Below, one piece after another: positions 7,134 to 13,788 of a stretch of DNA of 13,908 bases; position 1 is the first letter of the stretch, and each line of letters starts with the position of its first letter. The notes below the pieces were generated by a model. It saw only the letters and a list, made by a program, of their open reading frames with translations. It made no database searches and had not been told where the DNA came from. Source of the DNA: Candidatus Sumerlaeota bacterium. GTDB lineage: Bacteria; Sumerlaeota; Sumerlaeia; JAFGJS01. A program made the translations under genes and the position numbers. Location: NCBI GenBank assembly GCA_016928995.1, contig JAFGJS010000161.1:1-13908 (forward strand). Reading direction: 5' to 3'.

Positions 7134-7494
7134 CTTTGCGCCGCCTCGTGCTTTGTCGGGAATAGGATAAACTGTCGTGGTTGTTGCGGCAAGTGAATTT
7201 GTAGCATGCGGCGTTTAGACGATCCGCATTCGAAACTTGACGCTTGCGAAATTCGGAGAGAAAATCGCCTGAAATAAAAGAGTGACCATTCAGCCATTTC
7301 AACCCTTGCCGGATGGAGCGGATTCATTTCGGCAAACAAAGAGCCTAGCCGCTACTCCTCCGGCGTCGATTTCCATCATCACGTGAATCGGGGCAGGTTA
7401 AAGGTCACGCTTGATCCAGATCAGGACCAACACGTATGCAGAACAGCATGATGCCCAGGGAAATTTTATTGCATCTTGGGAGCAAGAAACAGCG
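7134..7494. other. Divergent intergenic region, no gene seen
   Basis: This 361-bp stretch separates the minus-strand ATPase gene from the plus-strand radical SAM gene and must hold promoters for both. Short open frames on each strand overlap it, but none has a ribosome-binding site with convincing protein-like content. A small inverted repeat, ATGCGG/CCGCAT with a 12-nt loop, lies near 7205-7228. TTGACG (7237-7242) and GAAAAT (7260-7265), 17 nt apart, form a weak plus-strand promoter candidate for the radical SAM gene. No RNA gene was recognised. Confidence 0.4.
7164..7192 (-). promoter_or_regulatory. Candidate sigma-70 promoter for the traffic ATPase gene
   Basis: On the minus strand TTGCCG (7192-7187) is followed after exactly 17 nt by TATCCT (7169-7164). 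Each box matches 4 of 6 consensus bases. The predicted transcript would start about 7157, giving a leader of roughly 25 nt before the ATG at 7133. The match and position are good for a constitutive promoter, but boxes of this quality also arise by chance. Confidence 0.4.
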
Positions 7495-9279
7495 ATGAAG
7501 CTTACATTTATTCATGCTCCCGAGGATTTTTACGACCAGAACTACGGCACGAAGTTCATCCCACTGTGGGCCTACTATCTCGCATCCTATGCCCCAGAGG
7601 GCTGGGAGACGGAAATCATCGACTGCCGGCTGCGGGACATCGAGCGATGCGGCCCGGCGGATGTGTTCGCCTTCGGCGGCATCAATCAGGATCTGCAGTC
7701 GATGACGCGCGCCATGGAGCGGCTGAAGGCGCGCTATCCTGAGGCGATTTTTCTGCTGGGCGGACCGATCACCTGGTCGTTCGAAAAGGAAGGCAAACTC
7801 GACATGCTGCGGCATTTCGACTATGTCTTCATCATGGACGGCGAGGAAACGCTGCCGATGTTCCTGGAGCGTTGCGAGCAGGGGCGGCTGGAGGAGTTGG
7901 ATCAAATCATCAAGGCGCCGCGCCGCTTTCCGATGGAACAGGCGCGTCCGGTGCGTTTCGACCTGATGGACCACGAGGCCGATGAATATTACGGCACGGT
8001 GATCGAGGTCTCGCGCGGCTGTCCGTTCCTTTGCGAATTCTGCGACATCCGCGTGATGCCGGACAATAATCGCACGCATGTGAAGGACGTTGGACTGATC
8101 GTGCAGGAACTGGACGGGTATTACAAACGCGGCGTGACGAAATTCCAGTTCGCCTGCGACAACTTCATCGGCGACGCCCAGTGGGCTGAGCGCTGTCTGG
8201 ATGCGATCATCGAATGGAAAGAGCGCGTGGGCGCGAACATCTCACTGTTCACCTGGCTCACGATCAATGTGCATAAAATGCCGCCGGTGCTGCGCAAGTT
8301 CCGCCTGGCCGGTTTTAACATCCTGTTTATCGGCATCGAATCCGTGAACCAGAATTCGCTGATGGAAACAGCGAAGGTGCAAAACATCAAGACGCTGGAA
8401 GAGGCCGTGATGACGATTCAGTCGTACGGCTTCACTATCGCGCCGGGGTTCATCTTCGGCTTTGATTCGGACGATGAAAATATTTTCCGCGACACGCTGG
8501 ATTTCATCGCGCGCACCGGACTGATCGGCGGCGATCCCTCTTTTCTCACGGCGCTGGCCGGCACGCCGCTTTTCGACCGGATGAAGCGCAGCGGACGGCT
8601 GATCGAGCGCGAAAGCGGCGCCATCGCGCGCCGGAAAATCACCACAAACATCCGTTATTTGCAGCCTGTTGATTTTCTAGCCGAGGGTTTCATGGGATTC
8701 GTCCATGAATTTTGCAGCGCCGATTTCCAACGCAAGCGCATGATGAAACATTTCGACGTAGCGGCAGGCGGAGGCTGTTTCGTGCCGAACAAGGATTCGG
8801 GCTACGCTTCGCCGGGGCATTACCTGCTGCGGCAATTCAAGGACCTGGGCTACCTTCGAATGGCCTGGGAGCGGGTCTGGTTTTTGATTCGCCCCGACCG
8901 GTTCAAAGCCGTGCTGCAGATGTGGCTCAGGGCGCGAAAACTGCAACGCAGCATGCCCGGGATCATGACGAACTTCTACTACTGCGTTTATTCCTGGACG
9001 AACATCGCGCTGAAATACAAGGGGCTCAAGCGCGATGATTTCGCCCTGCACACCGTCGGCGATGATTTCGATGTTTCGCACCTGCTGGAGGGGGCGATGC
9101 TGACCGAGAAGGAATTGCAGCGCATCCGCGAGGAAGGCGTGAAGGCGGACGTGCAGAACCGTTACACACAAAAAGCGCTCACCGAACTGATCCGCAAGCA
9201 TCCCGGCCGGAAAATCAAATTCACCACGTCCAAAGCCAATCCGGCGTCCCAGCAGACCACGCCCTTCAAGACTCGCTAG
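7495..9279 (+). CDS. Radical SAM protein with B12-binding-like N-terminal domain
   Basis: The protein is 594 residues from the ATG at 7495, chosen because the family's first strand 'MKLTFIHAPE' begins there and GGGAG lies upstream. Residues 1-130 form a Rossmann-like region of the cobalamin-binding type, with 'VFAFGGINQ' and 'AIFLLGGPITW', then 'MDGEETLP'. The cobalamin-coordinating DxHxxG motif is not visible. The radical SAM core starts with 'SRGCPFLCEFCDIR', giving CxxxCxxC at C176/C180/C183 for the [4Fe-4S] cluster that cleaves S-adenosylmethionine. It continues through 'FACDNFIGD' and 'LFIGIESVNQ' to 'PGFIFGFDSDD'. The C-terminal 200 residues resemble the DUF4070-type extension of B12-radical SAM enzymes, a group that includes hopanoid methylases. 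Substrate and reaction cannot be assigned. The stop is 22 nt before the dapB promoter, and no terminator is seen between. Confidence 0.88.
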   Translation: MKLTFIHAPEDFYDQNYGTKFIPLWAYYLASYAPEGWETEIIDCRLRDIERCGPADVFAFGGINQDLQSMTRAMERLKARYPEAIFLLGGPITWSFEKEGKLDMLRHFDYVFIMDGEETLPMFLERCEQGRLEELDQIIKAPRRFPMEQARPVRFDLMDHEADEYYGTVIEVSRGCPFLCEFCDIRVMPDNNRTHVKDVGLIVQELDGYYKRGVTKFQFACDNFIGDAQWAERCLDAIIEWKERVGANISLFTWLTINVHKMPPVLRKFRLAGFNILFIGIESVNQNSLMETAKVQNIKTLEEAVMTIQSYGFTIAPGFIFGFDSDDENIFRDTLDFIARTGLIGGDPSFLTALAGTPLFDRMKRSGRLIERESGAIARRKITTNIRYLQPVDFLAEGFMGFVHEFCSADFQRKRMMKHFDVAAGGGCFVPNKDSGYASPGHYLLRQFKDLGYLRMAWERVWFLIRPDRFKAVLQMWLRARKLQRSMPGIMTNFYYCVYSWTNIALKYKGLKRDDFALHTVGDDFDVSHLLEGAMLTEKELQRIREEGVKADVQNRYTQKALTELIRKHPGRKIKFTTSKANPASQQTTPFKTR

Positions 9280-9300
9280 CATCAATTTCAGCAAAGAGAA

Positions 9301-9329
9301 TTGACATTTGCGCGCCGTTCGTTGATAAA
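9301..9329 (+). promoter_or_regulatory. Sigma-70 promoter for dapB-dapA
   Basis: A perfect -35 box TTGACA (9301-9306) is followed after a 17-nt spacer by GATAAA (9324-9329), a reasonable -10. Transcription would start near 9336, leaving a leader of about 20 nt that contains the ribosome-binding stretch AAAAGGAA before the ATG at 9358. This arrangement also argues against translation starting at the upstream in-frame TTG at 9301, which lies within the -35 box. Confidence 0.65.
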
Positions 9330-9357
9330 GTTAGAAACGGAAAAGGAACAGGCTTCG

Positions 9358-10119
9358 ATGAAACTGGCGTTGATCGGCTATGGACGGATGGGACGTGCGT
9401 TGCATGAAACCGCGATGCAGACGGGACATGAGATTGTGGCGCTGATCGATCCGGCGCCGAACGCCGGAGCGATGTTTAAAAGCATCGAAGCCGAGGCTGT
9501 GGCGGAGGCGGACGTCTGCCTGGAATTCACCGCGCCGCAATCCGCGGCGGAAAATCTGTTGCGCCTGATCGAATTGGGCAAGCCGACGGTCTGCGGCTCG
9601 ACCGGCTGGCACAGCCGCCAGGATGAAGTGCACGAGGCGGTGAAAAAAAACAACGGCGCGCTGCTCTGCGCGGCCAATTTCTCCATCGGCGTGAATCTCT
9701 TTTACCGCATCGTCGAGCACGCCGCCGGGCTGTTCGATAAATTCGCGGATTATGAGCCGTATGTGCTGGAGCACCATCACTCCGGCAAGGCCGACGCGCC
9801 CAGCGGCACGGCGCTGCAACTTGCGGAGATCGTGCGCGGCGCCATCGACCGCAAAACCGCGCTCGCGCTGGAACGGCTCGACCGCAAACTCAAGCCCGAA
9901 GAGATCAGCGTGGCGGCCGTGCGCGCCGGAGGCCAGCCGGGCTTGCACACGGTCGGTTTCGACGGGCCGCTCGATGGGATCACGCTGACCCATGCCAACC
10001 GCGACCGCGTCAGCCTGGCTCATGGCGCGCTGCTCGCCGCCGAATGGCTGCAGGGCCGCAAAGGCTGCTTCGAGTTCAACGACGCCATCGATGAAATTCT
10101 AAATTCAGCGAGAGGATGA
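9358..10119 (+). CDS. dapB: 4-hydroxy-tetrahydrodipicolinate reductase
   Basis: DapB reduces the DapA product to tetrahydrodipicolinate with NAD(P)H in the cytoplasm, a step towards diaminopimelate and lysine. The 253-residue product starts with the dinucleotide-binding motif 'IGYGRMG' (6-12). It has 'CGSTGW' (79-84) and 'NFSIGVN' (107-113), and the signature 'EHHHSGKADAPSGTA' (138-152). H140 and K144 there correspond to the E. coli catalytic H159 and K163. A C-terminal 'GLHTVGFDGPLDGITLTH' and 'LAHGALLAAEWL' complete the family pattern. The start at ATG 9358 is set by the motif position and the AAAAGGAA upstream. The gene is slightly shorter than E. coli DapB, within the family range. Its stop is 4 nt before dapA, and its last codons carry the dapA ribosome-binding site, so translation is probably coupled. 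Confidence 0.95.
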   Translation: MKLALIGYGRMGRALHETAMQTGHEIVALIDPAPNAGAMFKSIEAEAVAEADVCLEFTAPQSAAENLLRLIELGKPTVCGSTGWHSRQDEVHEAVKKNNGALLCAANFSIGVNLFYRIVEHAAGLFDKFADYEPYVLEHHHSGKADAPSGTALQLAEIVRGAIDRKTALALERLDRKLKPEEISVAAVRAGGQPGLHTVGFDGPLDGITLTHANRDRVSLAHGALLAAEWLQGRKGCFEFNDAIDEILNSARG

Positions 10120-10123
10120 CATT

Positions 10124-11014
10124 ATGTCTCCCAAATTCAAAGGCACATTTGTCGCCATCGTCACGCCGTTCCAAGAGGACGGCTCGGTGGACGAAGCCGC
10201 GCTCAAGCGGCTGGTGGAACATTGCATCGCCGGCGGCGTGGATGGACTGGTTCCCTGCGGCACGACTGGCGAGAAATCGACGTTGACCGCAGCAGAACAT
10301 CAACACGTGATCGGATTCGTCTGCGAAACCGCAGGCGGGCGCGTCAAGATCATCGCCGGAACAGGCAGCAATGACACGGCGCACGCGGCGATGATGGCCA
10401 AGTTCGCCAAATCCGCCGGAGCCGATGCGGCGCTGAGCGTGACGCCCTACTACAACAAACCGACGCAAGAGGGGCTGTTTCGCCATTACTCGCACATCGC
10501 GGAGCACGCGGATTTTCCGCTGGTAGTGTACAACGTGCCGGGCCGCACGTCGCTGAGCATCGCGCCCGAAACGCTGATGCGGCTGTGGAGCGATCCGCGT
10601 ATCGCCGGACTGAAGGACGCCTCGGGTAACGTGGCGTACACGATGCAGCTTGTGGCGGCAGGTCTGCCGGACGGCTTTTCGATCCTCTCCGGCGACGACG
10701 CGCTGACCGTGCCGTTGATCGCGCTGGGCGCGCACGGCGTAATCTCCGTGGCGGCGAACGAAATCCCCGCGCCGTTCGCGGAAATGACGCGTAAGGCCTT
10801 GGACGGCGATCTCACCGGCGCCCGCGCCATTCAGGACAAATACCTGGAACTCATGCACACGAATTTCATCGAGACCAATCCGCTTCCAGTGAAGACCGCG
10901 CTCGCCCTGATGGGCCTGATCGAAGAAAACTTCCGCCTGCCGCTTTGCCCGATGATGCCAGGCAACAAAGAAAAACTAGCCGCCATCTTGCGCCGCCTCA
11001 ATCTGATCTGCTAA
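10124..11014 (+). CDS. dapA: 4-hydroxy-tetrahydrodipicolinate synthase
   Basis: DapA condenses pyruvate with aspartate semialdehyde, the first committed step of the diaminopimelate/lysine branch, in the cytoplasm. The 296-residue product has the standard length of this TIM-barrel aldolase. Active-site residues are all present: T47/T48 in 'CGTTGE', Y110 in 'VTPYYNKP', Y136 in 'VVYNVPGRT', R141, and the Schiff-base lysine K164 in 'GLKDASG'. Each is offset by 3 from the E. coli enzyme (T44/T45, Y107, Y133, R138, K161). GAGAGGA lies 7 nt before the ATG. Together with dapB it forms a two-gene operon in the order B-A. No clear terminator follows apart from the palindrome at 11052-11089. Confidence 0.97.
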   Translation: MSPKFKGTFVAIVTPFQEDGSVDEAALKRLVEHCIAGGVDGLVPCGTTGEKSTLTAAEHQHVIGFVCETAGGRVKIIAGTGSNDTAHAAMMAKFAKSAGADAALSVTPYYNKPTQEGLFRHYSHIAEHADFPLVVYNVPGRTSLSIAPETLMRLWSDPRIAGLKDASGNVAYTMQLVAAGLPDGFSILSGDDALTVPLIALGAHGVISVAANEIPAPFAEMTRKALDGDLTGARAIQDKYLELMHTNFIETNPLPVKTALALMGLIEENFRLPLCPMMPGNKEKLAAILRRLNLIC

Positions 11015-11040
11015 GACCAAGGCAATCGCGGAATCAAGGC

Positions 11041-11091
11041 TTGACAATCAACCCATAATAACGTACGCTATTACGCACGTTATTATGGGAG
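11041..11091 (+). promoter_or_regulatory. Promoter/operator palindrome of the toxin-antitoxin operon
   Basis: A perfect inverted repeat with 13-bp arms, CCCATAATAACGT (11052-11064) and ACGTTATTATGGG (11077-11089), surrounds a 12-nt centre. The centre carries a further related inverted half-site, ACGCTATTA (11065-11073), facing TAATAACGT (11056-11064), so three half-sites are spaced closely. TTGACA (11041-11046) just upstream is a perfect -35 box. The -10 is less clear: TACGCT at 17 nt, or TATTAT (11081-11086) served by another -35. The right arm overlaps the Shine-Dalgarno GGGAG (11087-11091) of the antitoxin. YefM/Phd proteins normally repress their own operon by binding such palindromes, so this is the likely autoregulatory site. 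Confidence 0.7.
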
Positions 11092-11098
11092 CTTCATT

Positions 11099-11341
11099 AT
11101 GACAAGCATCACCGCAACCGAAGCCCGGAAGAGGCTATACACACTGCTGGATGAAGTCGCCGAATCGCATGAGCCGGTCCAGATCGCCGGCAAGCGCTCC
11201 TCCGCCGTGCTGATCAGCGAGGAGGATTGGCGCGCCGTGCAGGAGACGCTGTATCTGGCTGGCATTCCCGGCATGAGCGAATCGATCCGCAAAGGGATGA
11301 AAACGCCAGTCGAAAAATGCGCCAAGAAGTTGGACTGGTGA
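11099..11341 (+). CDS. YefM/Phd-family antitoxin
   Basis: The product is 80 residues, typical for this family. The N-terminal half shows the DNA-binding/dimer pattern of YefM: 'TATEARKRLYTLLDEVAESHEPVQIAGKR' (read in pieces from 5 to 33) and 'AVLISEEDWRAVQETLYL' (36-53). The charged C-terminal part would wrap and neutralise the toxin. It should act as repressor of its own promoter together with the toxin. GGGAG lies 7 nt before the ATG. The stop TGA overlaps the toxin ATG (sequence TGATG at 11339-11343), giving strict translational coupling with antitoxin first, as is normal for type II modules. Confidence 0.93.
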   Translation: MTSITATEARKRLYTLLDEVAESHEPVQIAGKRSSAVLISEEDWRAVQETLYLAGIPGMSESIRKGMKTPVEKCAKKLDW

Positions 11342-11601
11342 TGTGGAAACTTGTATACACCGCGCAAGCCAGACGGGATGCGAAGAAAATCGCACGCGCC
11401 GGACTCAAGCCTCAGGCGCAAAAAATCCTGGATCTCCTTGCCCGCGATCCATACCAGACGCCGCCGCCCTATGAAAAGTTAATTGGCGATCTTGCCGGCG
11501 CCAGCTCCCGCCGGATCAACATCCAACACCGGCTGGTCTATCAAACGCTGGACGACATCAAAACAGTCAAAATCCTGCGCATGTGGACGCATTATGAATA
11601 A
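11341..11601 (+). CDS. YoeB/Txe-family mRNA interferase toxin
   Basis: This 86-residue RelE-superfamily protein matches YoeB/Txe along its length: 'WKLVYTAQARRDAKKI' at the start, 'DPYQTPPPYEKLIGDLAG' (36-53), 'SRRINIQHRLVY' (56-67), and the C-terminal 'MWTHYE' (81-86). Members cleave mRNA on the ribosome at the A site and are neutralised by YefM. The residues important in E. coli YoeB (E46, R65, H83, Y84) correspond to E45, R64, H84 and Y85 here, so the toxin looks intact. The start overlaps the antitoxin stop by one base. Low codon-level divergence from the partner and the complete active site argue for a functional module. Confidence 0.94.
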   Translation: MWKLVYTAQARRDAKKIARAGLKPQAQKILDLLARDPYQTPPPYEKLIGDLAGASSRRINIQHRLVYQTLDDIKTVKILRMWTHYE

Positions 11602-11625
11602 AAATATCGGTTGGGATGATGTTAC

Positions 11626-12411
11626 ATGCTGTCACACCATCAGGAATCGATCCAAAGAGTATCCGCTTACTTTCAACAAGACCCGGAAGTCCAGGCGCTG
11701 CTCCTTGGCGGCTCTTTGGCGCATGGCTTTGCACGGCCCGTCTCCGATGTCGATGTGATGATCATCGTCTCCGATCAGGATTATGCGATGCGTCATGAAC
11801 GCCGGCAGATGCATTTCTTTAACCGGGAGCTATGCGGTTTTCCCGAAGGTTATGTGGACGGTAAATACATCGGCGCCGGTATCCTCAAGCAGATCGCTGA
11901 TCGCGGCAGCGAACCGTCGCGCTTTGCCTTTCTCGATTCGCAGATCATCTTTTCACACATCGAAGGCCTGTCCGAAATTTTGCAGGCGATCGTGCGCTAC
12001 CCCGTAGAGGACAAAGAGGCGCGGATCAAACGGTTTTATGCGCAGTTTGAAACATGGAACTGGTACGCCCAGGAGGCGCTGAAGCATCAAAACAAATACC
12101 TGCTTGGCGTTTCGATCAGCAGACTGATCCTGTTCGGCGGGCGGCTCGTGCTGGCGCATAACGAGATGCTGTATCCCTATCATAAATGGATGTTGCGCGT
12201 GCTGGAAAGCGCGCCAGACAAGCCCGAAGGCATGCTGAGCGCCATTCAGCAATTGCTCGACGATCCAGCCAGCGAGAATATTCAGCGTTTTTTTGAATTG
12301 GTCATCCATTTCCGGCAATGGATCACGCCGGGAACGAGTTGGCCCAATCAGTTCATGATCGACAGCGAAATGAATTGGCTACGCGGCGAATCGCCGATTG
12401 ACGACATCTAA
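11626..12411 (+). CDS. Nucleotidyltransferase-fold protein with helical C-terminal domain
   Basis: The 261-residue product carries the polymerase-beta-type nucleotidyltransferase signature 'LLGGSLAHGFARPVSDVDVMI' in pieces: GGS at 28-30, and metal-binding D41 and D43. A likely third carboxylate is D78 in 'GYVDGKYI'. Such proteins transfer nucleotides to small molecules (aminoglycoside or lincosamide resistance enzymes) or to proteins and RNAs (MNT antitoxins). The second half is helical, with 'HNEMLYPYHKWMLRVLE' (178-194), a pattern I associate with the C-terminal domain of kanamycin-nucleotidyltransferase-like enzymes. It also contains R173-x4-H178, resembling the HEPN RxxxxH motif. The gene begins 24 nt after the toxin stop, so it may be co-transcribed with the toxin-antitoxin pair. 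The substrate is unknown. The ribosome-binding site is weak (GGTTGGGA about 10 nt upstream). Confidence 0.85.
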   Translation: MLSHHQESIQRVSAYFQQDPEVQALLLGGSLAHGFARPVSDVDVMIIVSDQDYAMRHERRQMHFFNRELCGFPEGYVDGKYIGAGILKQIADRGSEPSRFAFLDSQIIFSHIEGLSEILQAIVRYPVEDKEARIKRFYAQFETWNWYAQEALKHQNKYLLGVSISRLILFGGRLVLAHNEMLYPYHKWMLRVLESAPDKPEGMLSAIQQLLDDPASENIQRFFELVIHFRQWITPGTSWPNQFMIDSEMNWLRGESPIDDI

Positions 12412-12476
12412 ACGCACGCTGAAATCAAGATGCATTCATCAAATCCATTGCGCCTTTGGCGAAAGGAATATTATTC

Positions 12477-13637
12477 ATGTCCGCCACAAACCGCCGTTCA
12501 TCCTTCTGCGCTACTGCGATCCTGAAAGCAACCGCCCTGACATGCCTGCTTTCTCTGCTATTTGGATGTTCCGCTCTTGACGCAGGCAAAGGCGAGGATT
12601 TCAGCATCGTCCAAAGCCGCTTCCTTGGCTCGGTGTGGAACGAAGGACATGCCCGGGCTTCGATCATCTCGCAGGACGGCGGCTTTTCCTACGCCGTTCC
12701 GGACGGATCGCTCTGGTGGTTCGGCGACACATTTAAAGGATCGAGAGACGAAGCCGGCAAGCCGCGGTTTTCCGGCGGCGCCGTGTCGTGCTGCGTCGCC
12801 TGGCTCGACGACTCAGCCACATCCGCGCCGCCGGTATTGAAGTACCTACTGGGAACAGACGGCAAGGTCGCGCAGGCGATTCCCTTCCTGCCTGAGGAGA
12901 CTTGGGATCGTTATCGCATCTGGCCGCTCTCCGGGTGTTATGCGAACGGCAAATCATACATTTATTTCAGTTTGATCGAAATCACCGGAGAAGGCATGTG
13001 GGCCTTTCAATGCGTGGGTTCGGGATTGGCCTGCTCCGATCAGCCCTTCAGCGCGCATCAACGCATCCAGACCGCCGATGGCTGGCGCTTTCCCGTCGCG
13101 CCAGCCGCCATTGTCAGCAAGGACGATTGGCTTTACTTATATGATGTTGAAAAACGAGACGAGCAGCAAGGCGTATGGCTATCCAGAGTGAAGCCCGAGG
13201 AAATTGAAAACCCGAATGCCTATGAATTCTACTGCGGCGCCGGACAGGGCTTTTCCAGCGATATAAATCAACAGACGCTATTGTTGAAAGACATCTACGG
13301 TCAAACATCCGTCGTCTGGAACGAATGCCTTCAGCGCTACATCCTCGCGGCGTCGAGCGATTTTTTTCATGCTCGCGAAATCCGCTTTTATACAGCGGCG
13401 CATCCCGCCGGTCCCTGGCGCGAAGCGGCGGCCAGCGTTAACGCGCCGGAACACCTGCAAGGCAAACTCGTAGAGCTGATTTACTGCTCGTATTTTCATC
13501 CGGAATTGTTCCGCGATGATGGGCGCGTCATAAGCATGACATTCTCAACGCACCTGAAAGACTCCGGCTTCGACGCCAACAATGAAGCCGTTGAAATCGA
13601 AATAGAGCCCAAAGCACTAAACACTCGTGGTCGATAG
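12477..13637 (+). CDS. DUF4185-like lipoprotein, probable beta-propeller
   Basis: The 386-residue product starts at ATG 12477, with AAAGGA 9 nt upstream; an in-frame TTG at 12456 has no such site. A basic N-terminus, a hydrophobic helix and the lipobox 'LFGC' (lipid-accepting C31) mark it as a lipoprotein for the cell envelope. The mature part has repeating beta-propeller features: 'YAVPDGSLWWFGDTF' (72-86), 'IWPLSGCYANGKSYIYF' (148-164), 'FPVAPAAIVSKDDWLYLYDV' in pieces (205-224), 'VVWNECLQRYILAASSD' (279-295) and 'CSYFHPELFRDDGR' (337-350). These resemble DUF4185 and the five-bladed GH43/GH32-type fold. A carbohydrate-related role is plausible but unproven, and the acidic catalytic triad cannot be assigned with confidence. 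It lies 65 nt after the nucleotidyltransferase gene and may be separately transcribed. Confidence 0.8.
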   Translation: MSATNRRSSFCATAILKATALTCLLSLLFGCSALDAGKGEDFSIVQSRFLGSVWNEGHARASIISQDGGFSYAVPDGSLWWFGDTFKGSRDEAGKPRFSGGAVSCCVAWLDDSATSAPPVLKYLLGTDGKVAQAIPFLPEETWDRYRIWPLSGCYANGKSYIYFSLIEITGEGMWAFQCVGSGLACSDQPFSAHQRIQTADGWRFPVAPAAIVSKDDWLYLYDVEKRDEQQGVWLSRVKPEEIENPNAYEFYCGAGQGFSSDINQQTLLLKDIYGQTSVVWNECLQRYILAASSDFFHAREIRFYTAAHPAGPWREAAASVNAPEHLQGKLVELIYCSYFHPELFRDDGRVISMTFSTHLKDSGFDANNEAVEIEIEPKALNTRGR

Positions 13638-13788
13638 CTGTATACCTCTCCGTTTGCAACCACGGGGTGCATATATCCCCATTGCTTGGATTATAGCGCT
13701 AATATCTCATCGGTACACGAAATTAGTCTGGCCGTATTTATAACGAAACAGAAAGTATTTGAGATAAGGCAGCATGAATTCAGGCTCT
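13638..13788. other. AT-rich non-coding stretch
   Basis: This stretch is clearly more AT-rich than the flanking genes. A short GGGG...CCCC hairpin lies at about 13665-13681, just after the lipoprotein stop; its stem is only 4 bp and it lacks a T-run, so terminator function is doubtful. An 8-bp palindrome, TAGCGCTA, occurs at 13694-13701. Only short open frames are present and no RNA gene was recognised. Confidence 0.3.

Noticed and set aside
7411-7494. N-terminal extension of the radical SAM protein from TTG at 7411
   Set aside because: The extra 28 residues have no family similarity that I can see, and the ATG at 7495 begins exactly at the first conserved strand with GGGAG upstream.
7405-8079. 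Minus-strand open frame opposite the start of the radical SAM gene
   Set aside because: It overlaps the conserved N-terminal domain of the radical SAM protein and has the composition of an antisense shadow.
11052-11089. Palindrome read as a terminator of dapA
   Set aside because: It is AT-rich, lacks a T-tract, contains repeated half-sites and sits directly on the antitoxin ribosome-binding site, so operator function is the better explanation; incidental termination is not excluded.
12456-12476. TTG start for the lipoprotein
   Set aside because: The ATG at 12477 has AAAGGA at proper spacing, and the signal sequence is complete from there.
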